A stretch of 64,000 nt of DNA from Echria macrotheca (lineage: Eukaryota; Ascomycota; Sordariomycetes; Sordariales; Schizotheciaceae). The stretch lies in assembly GCA_030411725.1 (NCBI GenBank), contig MU839844.1:248001-312000 (forward strand), given 5' to 3'. This document shows positions 43,901 through 53,428 of this stretch, in pieces (the first letter of the stretch is position 1; each line of letters begins with the position of its first letter). A program made the translations under genes and the position numbers. Below the pieces are notes generated by a model. It was given only the letters and a program-made list of their open reading frames with translations. It was not told the DNA's origin and searched no databases.

Positions 43901-44577
43901 ACAAGCATGCCGGTGGCGAGGACTGGTGATGTTGTATCTCTCGTTTCTGACTCAACTACGCCAGCTTTCTTGACCTTTGGCTGCGCCATCGGCGCAACAG
44001 AGGAAGCAAGCTTGTCGAGGACGCCGGCAATCGTGTTCAAGAAACTGTCATCTTGGAACCTGTCGCATGAAATGGTTGCGGCGCGGTCTGGGAACTCGCG
44101 ACGAAGGGCACCTTTGCAGGACATGACTGATTTGTTTGGCGCGAGCAAGCGGAATGCCTCGACCAAGACCTCGTTCTTCTTCGTTGTGAGGAGCACGCCA
44201 GCGTTCTGGCATTTGAGGTAAAGGAGCACGACATCTAGGGCAAGTGTTAGCAAGTGTGAAATTTCTTGTTTATTCTACACAGGGCACACACCACCGTCGG
44301 AAAGACTGGAGAAAACGTTGCGCAGCCCAACCTCTCTGGCGCCCACTGGCAATGTCTCAAACTTGTAAAATCGCTGGAGCATCCCCAACACTGTTTGCAG
44401 CGAGGCATGCGGAGCAGTCTCGAGGGAGAGAAAGCGCGAGACCGAGTGGCAGAGCACTTGAATGGCGGCATTGATGTGGTCTGTGTTTGTGTCATCGGTC
44501 TGCGGCAGTTGAGGTGGCAGAAAGACATGATCGACGATGAAATCGAGCGCCTGCCTGCTCACTTGTGGCGGGTCCAT
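34996..44577 (-). CDS. Giant DUF6606/DUF3638/DUF3645 protein with SF2/SecA-like ATPase motifs
   Basis: Two exons read leftward: 44577-44292 and 44234-34996; 3174 aa, the second exon 9.2 kb without interruption. Exon 1 encodes the family's N-terminal DUF6606 block (FIVDHVFLPPQLPQTDD) and joins at GTGTGT..CTAG to give DGDVVLLYLKCQNAG. The C-terminal half carries the DUF3638 block with a P-loop, QLNMGEGKSSVILPVV (about residue 2090), then VQPEHILSFK and DESDDNFSVRFELVYTMG. DUF3645 contains LTGFSGTND (about 2545). A final block VFLDQAHTRGTDLKLP (about 2690) and QACMRMRKLGRGQSVTF resembles helicase motifs II/VI. Databases often attach a ubiquitin-hydrolase label to this family, but I see no cysteine-protease motif here. 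The motif order fits a nucleotide-driven motor. Biological role unknown. Confidence 0.88.
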
Positions 44578-45212
44578 GGTTAACATGGCAGGGACGAACA
44601 GATGCTGAGTCCCAGATGGATTGCGCAGGTTGTTGGTGTTGGGAGGAAAGAACACTCGGCGCCTGGGGGATTTTGTTGAGCGCAAAGACTGGGTTGCCGG
44701 GTTGGGCGCTCACAACAAACGGCGAGTTAGAGATGGCCCCACGCCCAACGCGGTGGGCGGTTTTGAATGGGGCAGGAGCTTGAATCTAGCCCAATGAGCA
44801 GAAAGACCAATTGCGGAAATTTCAAACGAACATAACCAGTCCCGGCTTCTTGTTTGTTTGCACCAAGTTTTGCAGTCCTTGTTTGCAGCAAGTTTTGCTG
44901 TGTAACACACCGAAGCAGAAGCCCATATTGACGCTATCTGCCCAATCGCCATCCCCAGTTCTCCGATTGTTGTCGCCCTTCCTACCTACTTATTACGTAG
45001 GTCCTGTATGTTGGGCGCCGAGAATCTGCAGAAAGCCTGGATAACATGCAGTCAATGGAGCCTTTGAGTTGCTAGCGCCGTATTTCGACAGGCGATTCTA
45101 CCTGCTGGCTATGCACTTTTCTCGTCGAAGATTAAGCCTCAAGTACCCCCTATGGATAAATGAATCGTGGCGCAAACTGACCGTCCATCTATTGACACTA
45201 ACCAAAGACATG
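44578..45212. other. Intergenic region, 0.6 kb, no supported gene
   Basis: 5' flank of the giant gene and 3' flank of the heme-thiolate peroxidase gene. It contains CCTACCTACTTATTACGTAGG near 44980 and nothing else of note. Confidence 0.5.
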
Positions 45213-46030
45213 CTACACCCAAAAACTATGCCACCACAGAACAACCGCCTTAGACACCAGCCCACGCAGTGTCCTCTGCGTCGGGTTGTCGAGAATATAA
45301 TCCTGGAACCGCTCCTCGTTGTAGAACTGCGCTACCTGTTCCGGCAACGGATGTCCCGTCGCCTCGGTGTTGATGAATCCCACGGTAATCAACATATCCA
45401 CAAACCACAGCCGCAGACCCAGCGGCTGGCCGCCGCTTTGTTTGTGCTCCTTCTTCCGTCGGTTGTGCGTCTTGGCCATCGTCTTCAGGGTGATCGGACC
45501 GCCCTCGGCGTCCTCCAACAAGGCTTCAAGCACTATTCCCGGTCAGTTCTGGTTTGACCCCAATTAGAGGGAGATGCTTACTAGCAGGCTGCAGCGAGTA
45601 GTTATCCCCCTGCCGGAAATCCAGACGCGTCAGCGACCGATCGTGCTCGACGACATTGTGCTTGCGCGCGTCGACCAGATCAAAAGTGCCGTCCTTGCGC
45701 ACGACGGGCTTGAGCGTGTTGGCGAGCGAGTGCGCGACGGTGCCGCTCATGTGGAGGGCGACCATCAGGGCGGCCTCGGTGCGCGCGAGCGTGATGTTTT
45801 TGCCATCTCGCGGTCTGTTTTGATTAGCAGACGAAGCGGTGTTGGGTGCAATGGACGCACAGGTAGCCCTGATTTGCCAGCGCATTCAGGCCGGGACAGG
45901 GTCCGCGATCGGCGACGTTCAGCCGGACGTAGGAGTGGTCTTCGGTGCGGATTCTGGCAGCTTCGGCTTCTCGCTCCTTGGTGTCGAAGTTGAAGATGCT
46001 CTTGACGGCATTGAATACGGTGAAATACAT
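45213..46030 (-). CDS. Heme-thiolate peroxidase (chloroperoxidase/UPO family), no signal peptide
   Basis: Three exons read leftward: 46030-45861, 45814-45582, 45532-45213; 240 aa, short-type family length. The haem-thiolate ligand is Cys45 in GPCPGLNALANQGYL, and the join at Leu57 restores the hallmark continuation PRDGKNIT. The acid-base triad region reads VVEHDRSLTR (Glu113-His114-Asp115). The C-terminal part is QFYNEERFQDYI and onward. These enzymes use hydrogen peroxide, or in some cases organic hydroperoxides, to halogenate or hydroxylate substrates. Most family members are secreted, but here the N-terminus MYFTVFNAVKSIFNFDTKER is not a convincing signal peptide, suggesting an intracellular enzyme. 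It is transcribed away from a fatty-acid alpha-dioxygenase gene across a 761-bp shared promoter. Confidence 0.9.
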
Positions 46031-46791
46031 CTTGATGACTTGATGGCCGCAGCCAGGAGATGGGCAAGAAGTTGGGGGAGAGGATTATCGTCACCTCAAA
46101 AGGAGCTACCCCTCAGGTCCCTGCTTATGTATGAGGTCCCCGAGTGGGCAAGCTCTGCAAGCCCCCGGCCCGCGCGACGTGACACGAGGTTATCAATGGT
46201 GCCGAGTGCGCCCGCTGATTTGTGCTTGGACTGTGTATGGTCGGGACGTTGTTTCGTCAAACTCAGCCCTCAATTCATGCAAGTTAGCGTGAGTACATCG
46301 TCTCACTGGACCAAGACACCCGCTGTTGTACTCACTCGGCTCATTTTGTTTAGCTGGTCAAGACGAATTCGATGAATACGAAGGGCAGGATGCAAGGAAA
46401 AGTCTCTCCTTCAAAATATCCCTATTCTCCTCGAATTTTCTCATATCCCGAGGCCGGTAGTCCGCGCACTCTCAAAGTCCTACACTAACATCGGCCTTTC
46501 CGCTAAAAGCTGACAGCACTCTGGCAGCCTATCGGCATTCCCCGAGTGCCGCCGAGGTGCAGGTTCAGCCAGCCGCAAGCATGGGGTGCATCTGAGGGCG
46601 CAATCTGAGCAGGTCAGGAAATTAGAAAAGAGACGGATTGGCTTTGTTACGCAGACCGTCGTTGGTGCGACGCCCATATCTACTTTAGTTTTCGTGATCC
46701 CCCGCCGAAAATCCCGCTGTTGCTCCTGAGTCTGTAAACTCGCATCCAACTGAATCGAGATTCTTGATAGGCGACCAACTAGCTGGGCACC
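46031..46791. promoter_or_regulatory. Shared divergent promoter of the peroxidase and alpha-dioxygenase genes
   Basis: The only 5' space of both genes; no other gene inside. Divergent haem-enzyme genes sharing one interval suggests common regulation (inference). No specific operator identified. Confidence 0.5.
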
Positions 46792-48849
46792 ATGGACGAC
46801 CAGCGGATGCTATTCCAGCCCTCGCTGACGGATCGGATCTCGGTTGGGACATTTCACTTCATCAACAAGTACGTGCCGTGGCACAAGCTCCCAGCCGTCT
46901 TCGGGGCCCTCAACCTGAGCGCCCTGCGTGTCGAGCTGCGTGGCTACAACCTCCACGACGGCTACGCCAGCGCTACGCCGGTCCAGGGGAGCCCGGAGAC
47001 TGAGCCTCTGCCGGACTCGCGATATCTAGATGCGCGTCACTCAGATGGCAAATTCAATTCTCTCGAGATGCCACGCATGGGCTGTGTGGGCATGCGCTTT
47101 GGGCGCAACTTTCCACGCGAGCACTGCCATCGCCCGTCTAACGAGATGCTCATGACACCGAACCCGAGAATTGTTAGCGAACGCTTCATGGCACGCAAGA
47201 AGCCCGATGGATTCATCCCTGCTACGACGTTAAATCTGCTCGCTGCGGCGTGGATCCAGTTCCAGACGCACGACTGGTTCAACCACGAGCTGGTAAGCTA
47301 TCTCGGACAGATCAGGGACAGTCACTCACATGTGGACAGAGCAAGGAGACGATAGACGTCACTATGCCAGAGGGTGAGACATGGGATAAGCGCCCGGTCA
47401 TGACGATCCCTAGGACCCAGCCAGATGATGTTCTTGATCCGTCCGACGTCAAATGTCCGGGCTACAGGAACATGAACACGGCCTGGTGGGATGGCTCACA
47501 GATCTATGGTTCGAGCGAGGAGATCACCAGCAAACTGCGGACGAAGCTCCCCGATGGTAAGCTCGAGCTGATCAAGTACGGCGAAGATTATTTCCTGCCG
47601 ACGGAGACGGATGGCCTGCCTCGCACCGGTTTCAACAACAACTGGTGGATTGGTCTCGAGCTTCTCCACACGCTCTTTGCGCTGGAGCACAACTCGATTT
47701 GTGATATGATCAAGAAGGCGTATCCGACGTGGTCTGGGTGAGTCTCCATCTTTCACGCTCCTTGATGCTAGAATTCGGCAGCTGACCGGTTCAGAGACAA
47801 AATCTTCGACATTGCGCGGCTGGTCAACTGCGCCCTGATGGCCAAGATCCACACGGTTGAGTGGACGCCAGCCATCCTCGCACACCCAGCCCTTCAAGTT
47901 GGAATGAACGCGAACTGGTGGGGTCTAGCTGGTGAGACCCTCACCAAGATGGTCGGCCGCATCTCCAAGACGAGCGAGGTTATCTCTGGCATTCCTGGTT
48001 CTGGCGCGAACCAGGACGGCATCCCGTACTCCATGACCGAGGAATTTGTATCCGTCTACCGGATGCACCCTCTCATTCCCGGTATTTTCCTATCCACCCC
48101 TCTTACATCTGTTAGATACTAACCCTCTGTCAGACACAATCGCCTTCTTCGACGCCAAGTCTGGCAACCATAAGATCACCTCCACTGTCCTCTCCACCAC
48201 CTTCGACGGCTCCCGCAGCCCCTTCAAGGATGGCCATCTCACCTTCGCCGACACTCTCTACTCGTTCGGTATAAACTACCCCGGCGCGATCACCAACCAC
48301 AACTACCCCGACTTCCTGCGCGACCTCACGACCCCAGGTGACCACCTCCACCGCGATCTAGGCACAATCGACATCCTGCGCGACCGCGAGCGCGGCGTCC
48401 CGCGCTACTGCGCCTTCCGCCGGATGCTCAGGATGTCCGTCCCCAAGACCTTCCTCGAGCTCACGGGCGGCAACGCACCGCTCGCCGAGGAGCTGGCCGA
48501 GGTGTACAACAACGACATTGAACTCGTGGATGCGCTCGTCGGCTCGCACAGCGAACCCGTCATCCCCGGGTTCGGCTTCAGCGAGACGGCGTTCCGGATT
48601 TTTATCGTCATGGCGTCGCGACGGCTCCAGAGCGATCGGTTTATTGCGACGCAGTGGAATGCGGAGACGTATACGAAGGAAGGGTTCCGGTGGGTGCAGC
48701 ATACTACTATGAAGGATGTTTTGGTCCGGCATTTCCCGGAGCTCAAGGAGACGCTGGGGAAGAGCAAGAACGTGTTTGCGCCGTGGGCGAAGTTGGATGG
48801 GTCGAAGGGGTATGAGGGGATTGAGACGAATGCTCCGAAGAAGAAGTAG
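46792..48849 (+). CDS. Fatty-acid alpha-dioxygenase (alpha-DOX, animal-haem-peroxidase superfamily)
   Basis: Four exons: 46792-47292, 47340-47737, 47795-48081, 48134-48849; 633 aa. The family resembles plant pathogen-inducible alpha-DOX, which adds O2 at carbon 2 of fatty acids to give 2-hydroperoxy acids. Seen here: distal His160 in QTHDWFNHEL; MNTAWWDGSQIYGS; GLELLHTLFALEHNSICD; ARLVNCALMAKIHTVEWT; and EEFVSVYRMHPLIPD, which supplies the proximal His391 and, three residues earlier, the catalytic Tyr388. The C-terminus FSETAFRIFIVMASRRLQSD, then NAETYTKEGFRWV, matches the plant enzymes closely, including length. No signal peptide and no fused P450 domain, so it is not a psi-factor oxygenase. 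Only the linker PGSGANQDGIP is unremarkable. Partner gene: the divergent heme-thiolate peroxidase. Confidence 0.92.
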
Positions 48850-49364
48850 TGTCCCTTTGTTGGTGAGTGTAGAGTCTACTAGTTGGATATTCGGAGTCTT
48901 AATGGACGTGATTTGTTATACCGACGGGGCAATGGACAGGGCCGCAGATTGGCTTTCTTCAGATTTGTTGAGGACGGATTGGTTTTTGGTTAGACACGCT
49001 ATCGATATCCGTACTCGAAATAGTCTTGATACAGCAGGAAAATTACTCGTTCATCGTCTCAGTTCCAACAACGGGAGTTTCATCGGTGCCCTGTATATCA
49101 GCAAACTCAACCCAAACCCATGGCGGGTGCTCAAAGAGCGGTATAGGATACGCAACCACCAGTGAGAATAGCGACATTGAGCCAAAGGGACGAGTCCCAT
49201 TCCATTCGCACCCCTGCCTATCCAATCGCCATTATCGAACTATCCAGAACCGATCCGAACTAGACACGATCCCCTGATCCCCTTCCAGCCACCTTCCGTA
49301 TTCTCCCCCTTCATTTTTTGTCGTTTTCCTTTTCCTTTCTCTCTCATTATCCCTCCTCAAACAC
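48850..49364. other. Convergent intergenic interval, 0.5 kb
   Basis: 3' flanks of the alpha-dioxygenase and of the small secreted protein gene. The last 60 bases are pyrimidine-rich. No gene. Confidence 0.5.
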
Positions 49365-49770
49365 CTAGTTGACCTTGGCCTGGTTCAGGTTCTGGATGAC
49401 CTTGTTACCGTCGATGAAGCCGTTGCCCGCCTTGGCGCGGCACAGGCTCTTGCCACGCTCGATGATGCCGCTGTCGCATGCCAGCTTGGACTGCGCGACG
49501 CAGCTGAGGGCAGAGCCACCTGTATGCTATCAGTACTGTCCCCGTGGAAAAAAGAGAGACGGATAACCCACAGTTGTTACCACCCGGGACGCATCGGCCA
49601 GCGCCGCCGTTGGCGTTGCAGGCGTCCTGCTTCAGGTTGGTTTCGGCCACGCAGCACTGGCCGCTCGGCACCGGCCGGTTCTGGTTCTGGCGGGCGATGA
49701 GGTCGTGGTCCTGCGGGACGGCGGCGACGAGGCCGATGGCGAGGAAGATGGCGGCGAGCTTGAACTGCAT
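49365..49770 (-). CDS. Small secreted cysteine-rich protein
   Basis: Two exons read leftward: 49770-49572 and 49519-49365; 117 aa. Signal peptide MQFKLAAIFLAIGLVAA, then a short pro-like segment (VPQDHDLIARQ). The mature part has eight cysteines: one CC pair followed by six singles (GQCC, DAC, GRC, NNC, LSC, LAC, SLC). The join AAC T|GT at Cys uses a GTGGGT donor. The unspliced frame loses the last four cysteines, so the intron is needed. The pattern is not the class I/II hydrophobin spacing. The C-terminus NGFIDGNKVIQNLNQAKVN is free of cysteine. Such proteins are often effectors, antimicrobials or wall proteins; nothing here decides. Even cysteine number supports disulphide stabilisation. 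Confidence 0.72.
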
Positions 49771-52164
49771 GTTTGCTGATTTTTTTTTGAAAGAGAAAAA
49801 AAGATTGTTGTTTGAGATGTACAAGAAAGAATGTCGGCCGACCGGCGGTCTGAGAGAATGGAAAGTAGAGACCGGAAAGGGGAAAGAAAAAGGATAGGCA
49901 GGAGATGCTTTGGAAGGCTGGCTTGGAGAGGAGAAAAAAAGTTCTGGAAGTATACCGGCAGATCGAGATGTTCTTATACAAGCCTGTCTGTACTACTAAA
50001 GACGGGAATGCCGCTCACAGGTTCATCATGGGACGGTTTCGACAGGGCGTGCTGCGCTGCGACCTCACCATCACCACCAGCCTCACGATTCCAAAATAGC
50101 GTCTAGACAGGGATGCATCGTGGGTATCAGACCTGTCTCGAATCCCCCGACGTTGTAGTCGTGCCCACCACGAGCAAGTCTGGTCGGACGAATGACGGAC
50201 CCCTGTTTCGCATCAGCTTGGCCGCCCGTCCGCGGTACGGGGGAGAAGCGCTCCAGTGGGCAATCTGCTCCACACACCGACCCCGGGCCCGCCTCCGGCT
50301 ACACATTCCCCGTCCGTGTCCTCTGCCGTGTGTGGCAGGTGGCAGGTGTGTGCTGTGCCTGGCGGTGCGTCGGTGAAAAAAAGCGCCAAGACCAGATGGG
50401 CCGCGATCCGATCGCCTGGACAAGCAGATCTGGGGTAACAAGACAAGGAGAGTTGCATTTTGCTCAGCCGCCGTGTCTCAACCTGGAAACGCTGGCTTGG
50501 TCGATCATGCTCTAGCGCTTCCAGTGACCAAAACCTCTCCCCTCCAGGAGGCCAACTGTGGTTCTCTTCATGCCTTCTGCCGCCCCCATCTGTGTGCCGC
50601 ATACCCGGCGACGCATCTTGTCGGTCTGCTGCCAAGGGGAATCCACGATTACTGACCCAAAAGTCGCTGTTGCTCCCATTTCGGGGTAGCATCTCGTTCC
50701 TCAGGAGGACAGGGGATTGTCGGAACGCCAAGACCTCGAACAATCGAGGTCTGTGCCCCTCACTGCCCACCGCAACGCCAAACACGCACCGACGAAAGCC
50801 TTCTGGAAGCATCTGAGACGCCGGTGTCGAGTTCTGCTGACCTTGATTTTGATCCTGCCGCCATGGGAATCTCATCGTGCATCGATCTGGTTTTCTTAGT
50901 CAGGGACAGACATCGGACGCATCAGCAGGGTCATGAAACGCAGCCCAGCCAGTAGCGGGCCCTCCTGCCACTCGCTTGTTGATGCCTCGCTTCGTTACGT
51001 CGTCGGCAGCCCCTTTGCTGGGAAACTGGTGGTTGCCGTTGTTGTGCGACGGACCCCTGCTGGCGCTTTCCTCTGTGCGGCTCAAGTTGTCGACTGCCTT
51101 TTTCCGGCGTTAGAGATGATGACAACACCCGGCCCGGTAAAGTTGTCATCGCTCTTGTGTGCACACCAGCGGAATGGCGCCTACGGAATACTGGAGCTGG
51201 TCTCGGAGTGACGGCCAGATGTCTGTTCAGTGAATGTCAATGTGATGATGTTTGGACTGGAGGGCCATGCTGTGGAGATATAGTCATGCGGATTGGCATA
51301 TCGGGGGGTTAACAACGCATCTCTATGCCGCCCACTCCCCTGCGTACTGGTAGAGATGTCCTAAGGTGGCCCTGCGGGACGACAAAGCACGCCTGGACAG
51401 CCCAATTGTCACGAAACGCCGTGTTCTATCTTGTACGCTCCACGGGTTTCGTTTCCGAGGCTATGAGGATCGTACTTCTTGATCGGGCCATCGAGTACTC
51501 TCACTTTGGAACCAATCAGTGATTCGAGCATCCCAGACAAGCCGAATTCTCACCTCATATTTGTCTCTGCGTGTTCGACTTCACGCGACCGGAACCCATC
51601 CGAATCGAAATGGCGGAATTCGAGGTCGATGATACTGTCCACAGGACTCGAGTACGAGCGATATTGAGTGCTGGCTCATTTGGTCAGATGCACGAAAGAT
51701 GTCATGGCGTGGCCCCCGTATGTATGATCTGGTCCTGTCCGACACGCAACTTCATCCTGACCATACCACTGTCTCCCATCCCTGTGTTGTGGTCGCCAAG
51801 GAAATTGCTTTCACGGGTTTCCAGGAAAAGGCAATCAAGGATTGTGAGGTTCTAGTTGTCTTCGTGACGGGTGGTTATCGTGGATCCGGCGCGGCTGGTT
51901 CATGAGTCGGTGAGATTCCAGAAACAAGCCCCCATCCCTTGGGTTGAGGCCTTTGGGTGAAGCCCGGACAAAATGCTCCGCCCTATCCATTGGCGTCAAT
52001 GAAATTGCGCCACTAACCTGTTCGCCGGACTAATCGAAATCGACAAGATGTGTGATGATGGCGTGGCGTCTGCGTGTCTCGGCCTCATGTCTTGGCGGCG
52101 AGATATAAAGGGACGGCACCTCGACGTCCACAACTCTGAAATCCTCCGTGCACGCTCATGAACC
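49771..52164. other. Gene-free stretch, 2.4 kb
   Basis: The longest interval without a supported gene. Open frames of up to 220 codons (50213-50875, -) overlap others on both strands, lack family signals and are poor in codon structure. It could hold long promoters or an unrecognised non-coding transcript. Confidence 0.45.
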
Positions 52165-53142
52165 ATGTCGTCCACCGAATCCATCATCTCCATCGTCATC
52201 GCCTGCGTTTCGCTGGTCGGCACTATCGGATTAGGGGTATGGAACACCCTGTATAAAAGCTCGCTCGAGGCGGCGCAGCGACAGCGCGATATCCGAAGAC
52301 AGGTGCAGCGCTACAAAGATCCGCTCCTCTTGTCAGCCTGGGAACTGCAGTCGCGTCTCTTCGACTTACTAGACACCAAGATCCCCGACAAAGAGGTCTC
52401 GCAACACGCCGGTAAGCAGGACCTCACCGTCTTCAGCAGCTACCTATTAGCCCACTTCCTCGCCTGGGCCTGGATCCTCCGTGAGCGCACCCAGTTCCTC
52501 GCCTTCAGCGACGCGCCGCACTGGATCAAGTTGCGTGAGGTTCTGTACAAGATCGAAGATGAGCTCGACCGCAAGTTCAGCCAGGGTATCAGCTATGGCG
52601 CCCAGCCATCGGACCGGCTGCTTGTATCGGAGCTTGCCGTCGTGTCGGCGCCGGGTGAGGGAGACGACCTGCCACTGCGACCAATTCGGTGGAACGAATT
52701 CCAGAGGGACTGGGAGAAAACGTTCGCTGGTCCGCTCAAATGGTACACGGATCAGATCATGGGATCGCTCAACGCCAAGATGAAAGGCGCGACGCCTAAG
52801 GATCAACGTTTGCGGCGCATTCAGCACTTGCTCGTTGACCTCATCGGCATATTGGACCCGGATGAGACGATGAAGAGCGACCGACCTGACGAGCACCGGA
52901 AGTGCAAGCCGGCTGACTGGTGTGATTGCGAAGACAAAATGGTCTGCTGGGAAGGGTCAGCGGAAGAGCTGAAGGACTGCAAAACCCGCAGGCAGCGACA
53001 CGACGAGGCCCATCGAATTTTGAAGAGGAGGCGGGAGGAGCAGGGAAAGAGGGTCGAGATGGAGCAAGGTGCGGTCCAGCAAGTCCAAACATTGAAGAGG
53101 GGTCCCGATCCGGACTTGGAGAAGGGTGTTCCACTGCCATAG
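52165..53142 (+). CDS. Single-pass membrane-anchored fungal protein of unknown function
   Basis: Single exon, 325 aa. Residues 7-26 (IISIVIACVSLVGTIGLGVW) form one transmembrane helix near the N-terminus, followed by a basic, helical stretch. The block RYKDPLLLSAWELQSRLFDLL is a recurrent signature of a large ascomycete family of unknown function, usually followed, as here, by a tryptophan-rich helix (YLLAHFLAWAWILRERTQFL). A Cys-rich patch ADWCDCEDKMVCW and a charged coiled-coil-like C-terminus (ILKRRREEQGKRVEMEQ) complete it. It sits next to HeLo-like and C2H2 genes, whose families often occur near incompatibility genes. Function unassigned. Confidence 0.75.
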   Translation: MSSTESIISIVIACVSLVGTIGLGVWNTLYKSSLEAAQRQRDIRRQVQRYKDPLLLSAWELQSRLFDLLDTKIPDKEVSQHAGKQDLTVFSSYLLAHFLAWAWILRERTQFLAFSDAPHWIKLREVLYKIEDELDRKFSQGISYGAQPSDRLLVSELAVVSAPGEGDDLPLRPIRWNEFQRDWEKTFAGPLKWYTDQIMGSLNAKMKGATPKDQRLRRIQHLLVDLIGILDPDETMKSDRPDEHRKCKPADWCDCEDKMVCWEGSAEELKDCKTRRQRHDEAHRILKRRREEQGKRVEMEQGAVQQVQTLKRGPDPDLEKGVPLP

Positions 53143-53428
53143 TCGTTTATGGTCTTGAGGGCTTGGATGGTATTGATCACGCGTTGGGGAGGCCGGGTTG
53201 TTGTGCCTGTGGGCGAAGTTCAAGGCATGCACTGCTTCCAAGTTCCTGGCAAGGCACAAACTTGGTGACAGGTGATAACAAACTGAGCCCTTATCCAACT
53301 CCGATTCCGAGAGTCAGGATCTGGGTTTTTAAAGATTAGATACACAAAACCACAAAACCCGAAACGCTTTTGGATCGCGGTCGCTCCGGCAAGTTGAGGC
53401 CGCATCAAATCTCTTCTCTCTCCGCCAT

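Noticed and set aside
34996..44577. Labelling the giant protein a ubiquitin hydrolase
   Set aside because: No catalytic Cys/His boxes of deubiquitinases are visible; only the DUF architecture and ATPase-like motifs are.
46792..48849. Calling the haem dioxygenase a Ppo/linoleate diol synthase
   Set aside because: Length, C-terminal blocks and absence of a P450 domain match alpha-DOX, not Ppo enzymes.
50213..50875. 220-codon antisense ORF in the 2.4-kb gene-free stretch
   Set aside because: Low-complexity, overlapped on the opposite strand by other frames, no family signal.
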